43,530 nt of DNA. Source: Zygnema cylindricum. Taxonomy: Eukaryota > Streptophyta > Zygnematophyceae > Zygnematales > Zygnemataceae. The notes beneath the pieces are model-generated. The model was not told where the DNA came from. It made no database searches and was given only the letters and a program-made list of their open reading frames with translations. Below are positions 20,583 to 31,660 of this stretch, one piece after another. Each line of letters starts with the position of its first letter. Position 1 is the stretch's first letter. The stretch covers positions 1 to 43,530 of the forward strand of contig JBBHKE010001806.1 of the NCBI GenBank assembly GCA_037447655.1, in the 5' to 3' direction. The translations under genes and the position numbers were made by a program.

Positions 20583-22750
20583 TCTGTGCTTGAGAGTTCG
20601 GATTTCATCTTTGGAGTGTAGGAATGGAGGCAAGAGATTTGCCGAATGGACAATCATGCAGATACTTTTGTATTCCTTGAATTTCCCTTCTTTCCAATCC
20701 TCTTTTCCTCTCCCCCAACTCTGCACCTCGCAATAATTTCTGTTATTACTTTTCAAATCCGCTAGTCGTGGTTTTGAAATCCCCATTATCACATGGGCTT
20801 GAAGCTCTAGTTTAAGTAAGAAATAATCTTTTGCTCCTGAATGGAGGAACAATATGTGTACACATCTCTTACTGCTAGTAGCAAATTAGCCATTGCATTG
20901 AATTTTTTCCTTTTTGAGGATATAAAAATTGTAGGTATAAGATGGAAGCTATAAAAGGGCTTCCCCAAAAAGAACATCATCTATCAAATATTAATACTGA
21001 GAGGTGGTTTGCAAAAACTGGAAAAACCAACATTGTTCACCAACACTTTTATGTTTCGAGAAATCAGCATTGGCACTTTCAAGTGGTGATCTCTGATAAT
21101 AATGCAGTAAAGAAAAGCTAAATGATTGAGATTAGATTTTCTTTCTTTCTTCTAAGTCTCTAGCGTTTTGCAATAATGCTTAATGTTGAATAAGTGTATG
21201 GCGAAGAGATTTCATGAAAATTGTTACGTGATACAGGTCCCTACAAATCCCTTCAAAATAATGGATTCTTAATATGCAGACAGCCTGCAATAATTGAAAT
21301 CAGTTTTCTGAACAAATTTAGATTCCATAAAATGCAAACCTTCAATCATTGTTGTTCCGTTATCTCCATTACCTTCAATGGAGGTGAATCTGAAGATTTA
21401 TGATAGAAGTACGGTTAATATCTCGTATGTTTACAAAAAATGTTCTTGAAGCTTGGTACGGGGGCACAATTTCATTTAGCACTCGGCTCAATTCCGATTG
21501 GTTCGGTCCGATTTCGGTTTGAAACACATAATTGTTGAAAACCGGTTCCAAACTAAATCAAACTGTTGGATTTCCCGGAACCAAATCGCTCAAAACCGTT
21601 ACATCAGTTGAAGATCGTAAAATATCCTTAAAAACCATCATTGAGCCCTGGACTCTAATTTATCGAATTTAATGTACTACTGGCACATGTACTCCTTCCA
21701 TACTGTCATACTTTTTGATAGTACATTGGTTCAAACTGGGTTCATTGAGATAGCGCCGAACCAAACCGGCTTAAACTGATAATGCGACTTAAACAACTCG
21801 AAACTACTGACAAGCCAACCTACTCGTTTGGTGAGGTACTGGTTCCGTTTGGTTTCATCCCAAACTCACTACCCATCGTTATTAGCGTTAAGGATTTGTT
21901 AGTGTTTATGTGAAATCAAAATTAATAATATTAATTTAGTGCAAGAGGAGGCAGATTTTAGTCCACTTTCTTCTATAGTGTTGTTAACACTTTGTTTGAT
22001 TTTTAGCTAACGATATTTGGGATTGTATTAGTGCTATTAATTCTATTGATGATGGGCGGTTTAGTTGTCAAGCATGAACAGTATTGGACAGTAATAAAAG
22101 TAGTTGTTGCTGACAGTGTAACATTGTGATGTTAATATTTGTGTTGATATCCTATCAAGATCACAATAATAATCATAAGGATTTTATATTTCGATTACAA
22201 AATATTCAGTAATGAACAGTAAATACAACCATATGCCAGTGAAACAACGCTACCAGTAAATCTTCTAAACTTGAGTCCTGAATTAGCCAAAAACCGTAAA
22301 AATAGGCAACATACATATGAACTTGGGCATTTCGAACCGAGACATAACGAACATTTCAAAGTCTTGAACCAAAATGAGAAAATATCCACTTTCAAGGGGA
22401 TAGATACTGGTGAAAAACAAAAAAAACTGCAGATTTGCCCCGTTCATAGGTACGATTTATCAAAATGACAAATCTTTACAAAGACTAACTACTAGTTTGA
22501 CAAAAAAAATTGCACAAAAACCTATCTAACAAAAATTGACATTTTGTAAACAACTGCATAAGATCAGGTCAGACAAGACCCCTATCTCTAACGAATTTCA
22601 TTGCACATGCCAAAAACTGCAAATTTCAATTTGCTATGCCCTCTCTCCCCAGTTATCCAACTAAAAATCCTCCTCTATCTCCCTAGAAAAAGAAATTACT
22701 ATGCTATGAAGACTTTCAAAGAAATCGCTTCCCATGTTAGGTTTTCTCCT
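20583..22750. other. Interval without a recognised gene
   Basis: Only short open frames, none with a domain. The segment 21470-21860 has repeated AACCGGTT/AACCAAA words on both strands and may be an old transposon or LTR fragment; ends could not be defined. Downstream of 22600 it is the 3' flank of gene C. Confidence 0.3.
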
Positions 22751-22991
22751 TTTCACTTGTAATGTCCTCAATGACCATGGTATCCCCAATGGTGTCCCCA
22801 ATGGTGTCATCCATCAATCGCGTCCTCAAAGCTCTACATCCAAAACATACACTCAAAGCATTATCTAAATGTCTGTTTACTGAACTAAGTTATGTAAAGT
22901 AAAGAAGTTTCATCCTTCCCAAATGTTATAATTTCGAAAATGGAAATGGTATTAAAAATTCATTGCAAACAACTCCAGCCAGAACGCTTAC

Positions 22992-24752
22992 CTCCTGCAC
23001 TTCTAACGGTTCATATTTAACCTTCACGTTCCTGCTCGAGTGTCTTTCTTTCACTCGAGTAATGCCCACCGTGTCCATGACTTCCGTCACGATATCCTCC
23101 ATGGCCTCCATGATGTCCATCATGTCCTCGAAGCTCTACATAAAAATCATATATTTTCCAACAAAGTCTCACTGACATTGTTGATGAATCAATTATGTAA
23201 AAACTAAGATCATCCTCATATCTTAGCATTTGGAAACAGACAAGGTACGAATTGCAAAGAACTCTAACCAAAACGCTTACCTCGACCATCTTCTAACGTT
23301 TCACGCTCATCCTCGAGACTTTTACGTCCTTCCTCGAGTGTCTTTCTTTCTCTCGAGTAACGTCCAGCGTGTTTATGTCCATAATGCCCATCATGTCCTC
23401 AAAGCTCTGTATAAAAAACATATATTTGCAACAAAGTGTCAACCTTGTTTTTTTTTGCTCATCACATCCTCACTCATACTTTTTCGTTCGGAAATAGACA
23501 ACGTATGAAACATTTGTTGCAAAGAATTCAAAACAAATCGCTTACCTCGACCATCTTCTAATGTTTCACGTTCATCCTCAAGAATTTCACGTCCTTCCTT
23601 GAGTGTCTTTCTTTCTCTCGAGTAATCTCCATCATATCTATGTCCATGATGTCGACAATGTCCTCGAAGCTCTACATTGAAAACATATTTTTGCAACAAA
23701 GTGTCAACCTTGTTTTTTTTAACTCACCCAATCCTCACTCATACTTTTTCATTCAAAAATAGACAACGTATAAAATATTTGTTGCAAAGAATTCAAAACA
23801 AATCGCTTACCTCGTCCATCTTCGAACGTTTCACGCTCATCCTCGAGAATTTCATGTCCTTCCTCAAGTGTCTTTCTTTCTCTTGAGTAACGTCCACCGT
23901 GTTTATGTCAATAATGCCCATCATGTCCTCGAAGCTCCATATCAAAACCATATATTTGCAACAAAGTGTCAACCTTGTTTTTTTTTGCTCATCACATCCT
24001 TTCTCATACTTTTTAGTTCGGAAATAGACAATGTGTGAAACATTGGTTGCAAAGAATTCAAAACAAATCGCTTACCTCATCTATCTTCTAACGTTTCACG
24101 CTCATCCTCGAGACTTTCACGTCTTTTCTCGAGTGTCTTTCTTTCTCTCGAGTTATGTCCACCGTGTTTTTGTCGATAATTCCCATCATGTCCTCGAAGC
24201 TTTGTATCAAAAACATATATTTGCAACAAAGTGTCAACCTTGTTTTTTTTTGCTCATCACATCCTCACTCATACTTTTCCGTTTGGAAATTGACAATGTG
24301 TGAAACATTTGTTGCAAAGAATTCAAAACAAATCGCTTACCTCGACCATCTTCTAACGTTTCATGTTCATCCTCGAGACTTTCACGTCCTTCCTCGAGTG
24401 TCTTTCAATCTCTCGAGTAATGTCCACCGTGTTTATGTCCATAATGCCCATCATGTCCTTGAAGCTCTGTATCATAAACATATATATGCAACAAAGTGTC
24501 AACCTTGTTTTTATTTTAGCTCATCTCATCCTCACTCATATCTTATATTTCGGAAATAGACCACTTATGAAATATTTGTTTCAAAGAACTTTAACGAAAA
24601 AGCTTACCTCGCCCATCTTCTAACACTTCACGTTCATCCTGGAGACTTTTACGTCCTTCCTCGATTGTCTTTCTTTCACTAGAGAAATTTCCACCTAGCC
24701 AATGATGTCCTTCGCCATGGCCATCATGATGTCCACGATGCCCTTTAAATAT
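22992..24752 (-). repeat. Tandem array of 265-bp exon-intron units
   Basis: Seven units plus a remnant ending near 22755. Each has an acceptor region ending (C/T)AG, a 126-145-bp cassette exon, the donor CGAG|GTAAGCG and an intron containing AACAAGGTTGACACTTTG. Spacings are 286, 265, 265, 265, 265, 271 and 302 bp. The intron is as well conserved as the exon, so whole units were duplicated by unequal exchange. Confidence 0.88.
23546..23671 (-). CDS. Gene C intact cassette exon
   Basis: 126 nt, phase 1 to phase 1, no stop. Reads E-L-R-G-H-C-R-H-H-G-H-R-Y-D-G-D-Y, then SRERKTLKEGREILEDERE and TLEDGRG. Acceptor AATGTAG, donor CGAG|GTAAGC. It is the only fully open copy of the array and shows what the other copies encoded before decay. 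Confidence 0.6.
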
Positions 24753-24900
24753 CTGCATCTAAACCAGCAAAGAAGTGTTCAAACAATTCAAGAAACCTAC
24801 GGTACTTTCAGTTGTAACAATTTTACATTCTTTTAACAAAGTACAACAAAAGCATTGTGCCACGAGTCCTGCAAGACATGGTGGTCTTGAAGGCTGGACA

Positions 24901-25084
24901 ACAACCACTTATATACTAGGCATAGTTTTGACTCTAACTCTTGCAAACAACCACTTATATACTAGGCATAGTTTTGACTCTAACTCTTGCAAACAACCAC
25001 TTATATACTAGGCATAGTTTTGACTCTAACTCTTGCAAACAACCACTTATATACTAGGCATAGTTTTGACTCTAACTCTTGCAA
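24901..25084. repeat. Four perfect or near-perfect 46-bp repeats in gene C intron 1
   Basis: The unit begins ACAACCACTTATATACTAGG; copies start at 24901, 24947, 24993 and 25039, with a partial at 25085. High identity indicates recent expansion. Confidence 0.92.
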
Positions 25085-25362
25085 ACAACCACCTGACCAT
25101 CCAGTTTTCAGGTACAACATTGAAATTAATTTGAACTTGGCACTTTTGCAACTAGACTGATGTTTTATTTGCCAATGCCTTCCGCTCTTTCATTGGGCCT
25201 CTCATATTATAAAGGATGTTAGCCTAAAAGCTCTGAGATTTTAAAACACTTTATCTTCGAAAAAGATAAATTTTGGATTGGAATCAGCGGATCTATTGCT
25301 CATACTCTATCCCGTTCATGTCCTCCATAAATATTGAGATAAAAACTCAGTCTGAGACCCAC

Positions 25363-25480
25363 CTCGCCCTTCTTCGAGAATCTTCCGACCACTCACAATC
25401 GAGCCTCGACTCGACAAAAAAACTAGAAATAAAACTCCACAAAAGATGAGAGAAACTCGAGAAAACGAAATGGAAACCAT
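25363..25480 (-). CDS. Gene C exon 1: signal peptide plus GRKILEEGRG
   Basis: 118 nt from ATG at 25480 to GAG|GTGGGT. The hydrophobic stretch is LIFCGVLFLVFL. Layout matches gene A exon 1 exactly, including phase. Confidence 0.7.
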
Positions 25481-25572
25481 TTTGTCGATACACTCAGAAG
25501 CTCACAGGTTTGCACTATTAGATGTCGGAGTCTCTAAGTTACCACACACAAAAAGGAAGGCAAAGGGAAACA

Positions 25573-25580
25573 TATTTATA
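25573..25580 (-). promoter_or_regulatory. TATA box of gene C
   Basis: TATAAATA on the minus strand, 93 bp upstream of the ATG, the same octamer and similar distance as genes D and E. Confidence 0.55.
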
Positions 25581-26390
25581 TGAATAACTCTAAAAGTGAG
25601 CTTCCTGGTCCAATCCATTTGTCTCGGCGATTGAGTCCGTCGAAGTTTCGTCATCGGCCGTTCAACGGCGAGATCGTCGCTAAGTTTCAAAATATCGGCG
25701 TTGATGTCGCTGTGCGGAAACCGAAGTTTCGTACGGCTGTTTCGTACGTGGAGAACTCCTCTCCGTGTTGGCAGGAGATCGCACTTCATATGGAAGCGAC
25801 TTCTCCGTGACATGCCATGCGCTGGAAGGTACAAGGACCGTAATATACAGAGGATTTTTTTTTAAATATAAATTGAAATTGCTAAAGTACGCGTACATAA
25901 TACGCAAGTACAGAGTTTGAAACGAAATGGGTCGGTTTTTAAATCTTTGACGATTTTAAAGATGGGTTCCGCAACTTACGTAGAACCACTCAAATAGAGA
26001 CACGTATGTACAAACTTATTAACGGTCGTTAAGCGATGTAACTGAGGCCTCTGTATTACAGGAATATTGCTGTCCGTACAATTACAGAGACGTCCCCATG
26101 TAACTTCACCTTATTTTGTACCACTGTACGGCTTATGAATAGAATGTGGTTCAAAAAGCTTTTGTTTTGAAACAAAGCGTACGGACCATTGTTTTAAGCC
26201 ACACTTAAAGTCTTCGAGTGCATGATCTATCGCCACGTATTTCCTGTTATTTTTTAACCCAAGAAATTGAATTGCATTTCAGCTTTATGCCCTCAACTGC
26301 TATAATAAATTGTCATTCTGGCCGACTGAGAAAAGACCGACAAAAAAAAATGGCTAGAGCATCATCGAAAACGACAAACAATAGCAACTT
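25581..26390. other. Intergenic region between genes C and D
   Basis: Divergent upstream regions of gene C (minus) and gene D (plus). Open frames near 25580-25830 exist on both strands but show no domain. TTCGTACG words are frequent. Confidence 0.3.
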
Positions 26391-26398
26391 GAACCGGG

Positions 26399-26971
26399 TT
26401 TGATGCCATATCTTGGCAAAAGTATAATCGATCATTGATTTGGTTCGTTCGTACGGATTTAAGTGTACTTTTCTTCCGCGAGTTGTGCACCTTTGGATTT
26501 GCCACTTTTGCTACTTTCCGTACGCCCGATGGCCATGCAGAGATAGATGAAACTTATGAAGCGCGGCATCATTTCCAGCCGTCAGATCTATAAGCGGTCA
26601 GATATTTGGAATCGAGATTTCACATCATAAATGACTTCAAAAGTCGAACTTTTCACCATTTTTGTAATGAAACTTTATTGAATTGTAATGCGGTCCCGTC
26701 CACATTCGCCATGAACTCAAGCCAAAATAACTAAAAACGCATTAAATTTTGACAAGTGTCAGACATGCCGTACCTCAGATTCTGCGGAATGTTAACAATC
26801 TTTTCACAGCAATCGACTTTACGTCAAATAGCGTTTAAACAATCTTACAAACCAATCCGTTTACACGGTTTAACCAGGAGGAGAAGCACTTGGTATGGTA
26901 TTTTATCATGAATCCGTACGGACGAACCGAATCGACGCACGATTATACGTTTGCCAAAGCTATGGCCGCAA
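26399..26971. mobile_element. MITE-like element upstream of gene D
   Basis: Left end TTTGATGCCATATCTTGGCA and right end TTGCCAAAGCTATGGCCGCA plus A form an imperfect inverted pair of about 55 bp, continuing through ATCCGTACG words. An 8-bp direct repeat GAACCGGG flanks it (26391-26398 and 26972-26979). No coding capacity. A related, partly deleted copy lies in inverted orientation upstream of gene E (about 38635-39225). Confidence 0.6.
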
Positions 26972-27213
26972 GAACCGGGAATCGTAACGTTTAAACGTAA
27001 ATTTATTAATTTTAAAGTTTTGAACAATGTTAATCATTTTGAGCAACGTCGGAAATAGAAACCACTGTAGTAAACACACAAATGGCCACGTGGCAAAATC
27101 TTACGATTAAATTTTACGAACTGAAACTTGTCGTCACCGGGATCTGAAACCGGACTTCGTTGATTTGTGGCTTAGCTTTGGCTTAGCCTTAGCATTTTTG
27201 CCCTTTGTCCCCT

Positions 27214-27263
27214 TTGACTTTTGACCCTATTGTCTTTCTCCCTACTATTTTTGCCTATAAATA
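27214..27263 (+). promoter_or_regulatory. Gene D promoter: W-box-like words and TATA box
   Basis: TTGACT (27214-27219) and TTGACC (27221-27226) precede TATAAATA (27256-27263), 112 bp upstream of the start codon. Gene E has two TTGACC words and the same TATAAATATAGCC in mirror position. W boxes are known WRKY binding sites in plants; control by WRKY factors is inference. Confidence 0.55.
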
Positions 27264-27374
27264 TAGCCATTTTCTCTTCAAATTTTCATTCCTTCTGTAG
27301 GAGAGGAGAGAGTTTGGGATCTGGGAGAAACTAAATTTTTTGTAACTGTGGGTTTTTTGAGACTAAATTTTAAA

Positions 27375-27522
27375 ATGTCGACAGTTTCTTTTTCGCGAGC
27401 TTGTTTCTTTCTTTTTGGGGTTTTTGTTTTCATTTTTGTGACGGCGATTCAGTGTTCAGTCGATACAAAAGAAAATGAAGGAAAGGATGTTGGTAAGAAA
27501 GTGGGACATAATTTATGCGGAA
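27375..27522 (+). CDS. Gene D exon 1: signal peptide and KENEGKDVGKK segment
   Basis: 148 nt, ATG to GGAA|GTATGT, phase 1. The N-terminus MSTVSFSRACFFLFGVF is a clear signal peptide; a hydrophilic stretch follows with Gly-Lys pairs. Nearly identical in length and sequence to gene E exon 1. Confidence 0.75.
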
Positions 27523-28702
27523 GTATGTCTTATTTTTTTTGGTTGTGATTGTTCGTTTTTTTTCATGGCTTAATTTTCCTGCTTTCTCTTGTTTTTACCG
27601 TTTTTCGAGACATTTTTTTTCAAAATGATACTCTTTGAAGCACATAGAACTAATTTTTTTTGGTGAAGATTTTTTATTTGTCCTTCATTGACTCTTAACA
27701 CACTGTGAATCCTAGTTTATACAAGCAGTTTTTATGCACTAAAAAATGGTACTTTTTTTTTGTTTTTGCTTTACCACCTATGAAGTAAGAAATTCATAAC
27801 CTTTTTTTGTTCTTTTCTTTTTTGTAGGGATTGTCGTCCAAACTGGACGGAAGTTACTCGAAGAAGGACGAGGTAATTCTAAATCATTTGCTAGTTTTTT
27901 TTTTTTTTTCCGTGACATCCAACATTGTTTGTTTCTTTGTTCATATCGCTTTCTTGTTGACATATATCTATATGTCTCGTCCTCTCTATATGTATGACAA
28001 TATACATGCAAATGCATACATACATGTGTACTTGTCCTTGTATACTCATATTTTTATTTTTTGACTGAGGTTTTGTCTATCTTGTTCACTTTCTACGTTA
28101 AGATAGTCGAGAAAGGTGAAACGAATGTAAAGAAATAATCATATAGAAAAAAAATTGTTGAGAATATTTTTTTGACTTGTTTTTGAATACATAAAACCAT
28201 CAAATGGGCTCTGTATTTGTTGGTTTTGTTGTACTCAGTTTTTTACTTCTGATTTATATCTGCTTTTTTGTGTTCATGGTCATAGAACTTAAACACACAT
28301 GGGCCGGAAATAATCCCGAGGGATGGAAAAATGAAAACTTGTACTCACCCGAACGAAAGACATTAGAAGACGAAAGAGAGGTTCTCGAGGATGGAAGAGA
28401 GACTCGCGAAGAAGGGAGAGGTGAAAAGAAAACAATACTATCTTGATTTTTTTTTCCTCGAAAAAACGTTGTCGTCTTTCTTGAGAAAAATTGGTTGACC
28501 TTGTTATTTTCTTGTAAATGAAACTTATAGCTTGTAGACCTATACAGCTTTCATAAATTCACCTTAGCCATGATTTTTGCATCATAGCATGATAAAATCT
28601 CTCCTGTTTGCGCTCTCTCTCTCTCTACCTCTCTCTCTCCCCCTCTCTCCCCCCCTCTCTCTCTCCCTCCCTCTCTCTTCCTCTCTCTCTATCTCTTTTT
28701 CT

Positions 28703-28751
<49 letters not shown>

Positions 28752-30160
28752 ACGCACACATACACAACTTTTCACACTTGTTTTTTGAATGCAGAGCGTA
28801 GGCGTCGTCGTCGCGGTCGTCGCGGCCGTCGTCGTCGTCGTAGAGATGATGATGAGGGGAGGGGGTATCTCGAAGATGGACGCCAAAATCTCGAAACAGA
28901 GAGAGAGATGCTTGATAATGATGGGCGAGAAATGTTAGAGGATCAAAGAGGTGAAGGTTAAGGACATATTATTCTACAATTCTACTATATTTTATCTTTT
29001 TTTATATTGTATATATATATGTTATTATTTTGCATATGAAAATATTTTGAGGCATCTATAATTAATTTTTTTTGGTGAAGGTTTTTCACTTGTTTTTCAT
29101 CGAGTCTGAATACATTGCAAATCCAATCAAGTTCATATAAGCAGTAGAAGGACGAGGAAATTCTGAAAACTTTGTAGTTTTTTTTTTTCCGTAACATCCA
29201 ACATTGTTTGTTTCTTTGTTCATGAAAAGATGATGATTATATCACTTTCTTGTTTATATATGTGTAAATATATACATATATATGTATGTATATATTTATG
29301 TCTTTTCCTCTCAATATGTATGACTATGTACATGCAAATGCATACATACTTCTCGTCCTTGTATAGTCATATTGCGTTTTTTGTCTCAGGTTTTGTCTAT
29401 CTTGTTCACTTTCTTTAAGAAAGTCGGAAGAGGTGAAAGGAAAATAAATAAGTAATCGAATAAGAAAAAAATTGTTGAGCAATAATTTTTGACTTGTTTT
29501 TTAATACATAAAAACATCAAATGGGCTCTATATTTGTTTTGTTTTTTTTTACGTAGTTGTACTGAGTTTTATACTTTTTCTGATTTTCTTTGCTTTTTTG
29601 TGTTTATGGTCATAGAACTTACACAAACATGGGGCGAACGAAAGACATTAGAAGACGGAAGAGAGGTTCTCGAGGATGGACGGGAGAATCGCGAAGAAGG
29701 GGGAGGTGAAAAGAAAACAATACTATCTTGATTTTTTTTTTATCGAAATAACATTGTCGTGTTTCTTGTGAAAAAAATTGACCTTGTTTTTTTCGTATAA
29801 ATGAAACTTTTAGCTTGTAGAAATATATAGCTTGCATAACTTTACCTTAGCCATGATTGTTACATCATAGCATGATATATAGCTTGCATAACTTCACCTA
29901 AGCCATGATTGTTGCATCATAGCATGATAAAACCTTTTCTCCTCTCGCTTCTCCTCGCTCTCACTCACATTAATAATAATAACATACACAACTTTTCACA
30001 CTTGCTTTTTTGAATGCGAGCGAGGGCGCCGCCGCCGGGCCGCCGCGTCAGCGGCCGGTCCGCAAGGAGGATGATGATTAACGGGGAGGGTGACCGATAG
30101 ACGCCAAAATCTCAAACAGAGAAATGTTTGATAAGATAGCGAAAATGCTGGAGAGGTGCC
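27375..30160 (+). CDS. Gene D: secreted LEDGRE-cassette protein
   Basis: Exons: 27375-27522, 27828-27872, 28286-28420, 28795-28950, 29616-29705 and a degenerate last one near 30016-30160. Exon 1 encodes a signal peptide (FFLFGVFVFIFVTAIQC) and KENEGKDVGKKVGHNL. Exon 2 gives RIVVQTGRKLLEEGRG. Exon 3 has a Trp-containing core and then SPERKTLEDEREVLEDGRE. Exon 4 is Arg-rich. Exon 5 is a short version of exon 3. All internal junctions are phase 1. The family is unrecognised and should be secreted. The 3' end is uncertain: the exon at 30016 has lost its AG acceptor and contains stops, so translation may end in retained intron after exon 5, where the frame reads GEKKTILS then TGA. The 28.0-28.96 kb part is duplicated at 29.0-30.15 kb. 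Confidence 0.65.
27828..27872 (+). CDS. Gene D exon 2: 45-nt GRKLLEEGRG exon
   Basis: Acceptor TTTTTTGTAG, donor CGAG|GTAATT, phase 1 both ends. Encodes RIVVQTGRKLLEEGRG across its junctions. Matched in gene E at 37730-37686. A decayed duplicate lies near 29144-29165, where the donor GT has become GA. Confidence 0.72.
28286..28420 (+). CDS. Gene D exon 3: Trp-core cassette
   Basis: 135 nt, acceptor GTCATAG, donor GAGAG|GTGAAA. Core ELKHTWAGNNPEGWKNENLY with two Trp, then SPERKTLEDEREVLEDGRE and TREEGRG. The gene E counterpart has the shorter core ELTQKWAGKWY. Confidence 0.72.
28611..28752. repeat. CT microsatellite in gene D intron 3
   Basis: (CT)n with CCCT interruptions, just upstream of the acceptor of exon 4, where it lengthens the polypyrimidine tract. 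Confidence 0.9.
28795..28950 (+). CDS. Gene D exon 4: poly-Arg cassette
   Basis: 156 nt, acceptor TGAATGCAG, donor AAGAG|GTGAAG, phase 1. Begins E-R-R-R-R-R-G-R-R-G-R-R-R-R-R-R, then an acidic DDDEG and YLEDGRQNLETEREML. The second half matches gene A exon 4, whose first half has His codons where this has Arg. CAT and CGT differ by one transition. Confidence 0.68.
29616..29705 (+). CDS. Gene D exon 5: shortened Trp cassette
   Basis: 90 nt, acceptor GTCATAG, donor GGGAG|GTGAAA. Reads ELTQTWGERKTLEDGREV and LEDGRENREEGGG. The AGxxxYSP part of the core has been deleted in frame compared with exon 3. Confidence 0.65.
30016..30160 (+). pseudogene. Degenerate copy of the Arg-rich exon
   Basis: Aligns with exon 4 (TTTTTTGAATGC context, GC-rich Arg codons, ACGCCAAAATCTC). 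The acceptor CAG has become CGAG, the expected frame hits TGA at the GATGATGATTAA region, and the later part lacks a donor. Confidence 0.55.
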
Positions 30161-30410
30161 ATGTAATTTACAATCGTGACTACATTTTTTCATATATATT
30201 ATATACATGTGTGTATATAAACGCAATGTGTATGTGTGTGGCTGTATGCATGTTTGTGCATGTTATTCTACAATCGCACTACATTTTTTTCATATATATT
30301 ATATACATGTGTGTGCATATATAAATCTAAATGTGTGCATGTGTGTGTATGTATGCATGTTTGTGCATAAACATTTTCACACAATTGTTTTACCATTTTA
30401 TATTTTGGTG

Positions 30411-30414
<4 letters not shown>

Positions 30415-30453
<39 letters not shown>

Positions 30454-30565
30454 GTATATACATATATATAATATATGTATATATATATAATATATGTATA
30501 CATATAATATATGTATACATATAATATATATATATATACATATATAATATACGTATATATATATT
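30415..30565. repeat. TA microsatellite
   Basis: Long (TA)n and ATATGTATA-type variants. It is preceded by two copies of an ATATTATATACATGTGTGT segment near 30190-30325. Confidence 0.9.
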
Positions 30566-31093
30566 AATTTTTTTTTATTTTACTTATTTTTTTTGCTATC
30601 ATTTTTCACTGTTTTGTTTTAACTCCGCTCTTTCCTACCTTTTTTTTTATAATTTTTCCTTTTCTTTGTTGCTTTGTTTTTTCTTACACACAGGCTGATT
30701 TTTTTTCTATGGCTTTACCGAAGAAAAAAAAAAAAACTACATAATTTCAAAAATTCTGAAGACGTAAAAAATAAGGAAAAACGGTGTTAAATCGTTCAAA
30801 GTTTCGTTGTATATAATAGGCGAAAAGCTACAATTTTTTTTTTGGTTTTGTCTTTGGGCCTTCGTACTATAGTAGGCCGATTAGTTTTCGTTTTCTTTTT
30901 CCCTTTCATTTTTTTTTTTTTTTTTTTTTACGTTTAGCTGTTGACAACGATTTTGGAGATTTAGGTTTAGTTGTTAACAGTGGTTTTGAGTTTTTCACAA
31001 TGTAGTAGTTTAGATTGATTTTTTTGCTTCAATTTTTTGTAAATGTTTTGATGTTTCAAAAAAACTTTGGGTCTTCAAAATATGTTGTTGTTT

Positions 31094-31099
<6 letters not shown>

Positions 31100-31162
<63 letters not shown>

Positions 31163-31660
31163 ACCCCCTCTCTCCCTCCTCATGCCCCCACTCACTCCCT
31201 CCCTACCTCACTCCCTCCTTCGCGTCTCGTCTCCCTCGCACCTCCCTACCTCGATCCCTCTTTTTTTCGCTCCCCTTCCCTCCCTCTCTCACTCGCCCTC
31301 GCTGTCTTTCTCTCTCTTTTCCTCTTTCCCTCCCTCCTTCCCCCTTTTTATCCCTCTTGCTCTTTCCCTCTTTCCCTCCCTCCTTCCCCTTTTTTATCCC
31401 TCTTGTTGAAACTCAATTAAAACTTATCTATATTTTACCACCTACTTTTCCTACAAGCTACACAAGTCTAGTACTTTAATATAGCGTTCAGTGCCCCTCT
31501 CCCTCCCTCTATCCCTCCTTTCCCCTTCCCCTCTCTCTCTCTCCCTCTCTCTCCCTCTCTCCCTCTCCCCCTCCCCATCTCTCTCTCCCCCCCTCTCTCT
31601 CTCTCCCTCCCTCCCTCCCTCCCTCCCTCCCTCCCTCCCTCTCTCTCCCTCTAATTTATA
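31100..31660. repeat. CT and CCCT microsatellites
   Basis: A pure (CT) run of about 60 bp at 31100-31160, then CTCC/CCCT-rich sequence to about 31400, and a second tract at about 31495-31650 with (CCCT)n. This is the spacer between D and E; long open frames here are artefacts. Confidence 0.9.

Larger units (their letters stand above)
22992..25480 (-). pseudogene. Gene C: decayed LEDGRE-cassette gene with a 265-bp exon array
   Basis: Exon 1 (25480-25363) is intact: a signal peptide starting MVSISFSRVSL, then GRKILEEGRG and the donor GAG|GTGGGT. Eight cassette copies follow, starting at 24752, 24466, 24201, 23936, 23671, 23406, 23135 and 22833, mostly 265 bp apart. Only 23671-23546 is fully open; 23135-22992 is open until TAA near 23019. 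The others carry lesions: a one-base insertion at 24752, TGA in 24466, a lost acceptor and TGA in 24201, a lost acceptor and TGA in 23936, TGA at 23401-23399, and TGA in the 22833 remnant. Intact cassettes are His/Gly-rich (ELRGHDGHHGGHGGY) and then SSERKTLEQERE or RERKTLKEGREILEDERE. A short protein from skipping bad exons cannot be excluded. Confidence 0.7.

Noticed and set aside
21470-21870. AACCGGTT/AACCAAA-rich segment as a possible MITE
   Set aside because: No inverted ends or target duplication could be defined.
22992-24752. 265-bp array as a CRISPR-like or satellite array
   Set aside because: Units contain splice sites and coding cassettes matching genes A, D and E, so it is an exon array; CRISPR is not expected in a nuclear genome.
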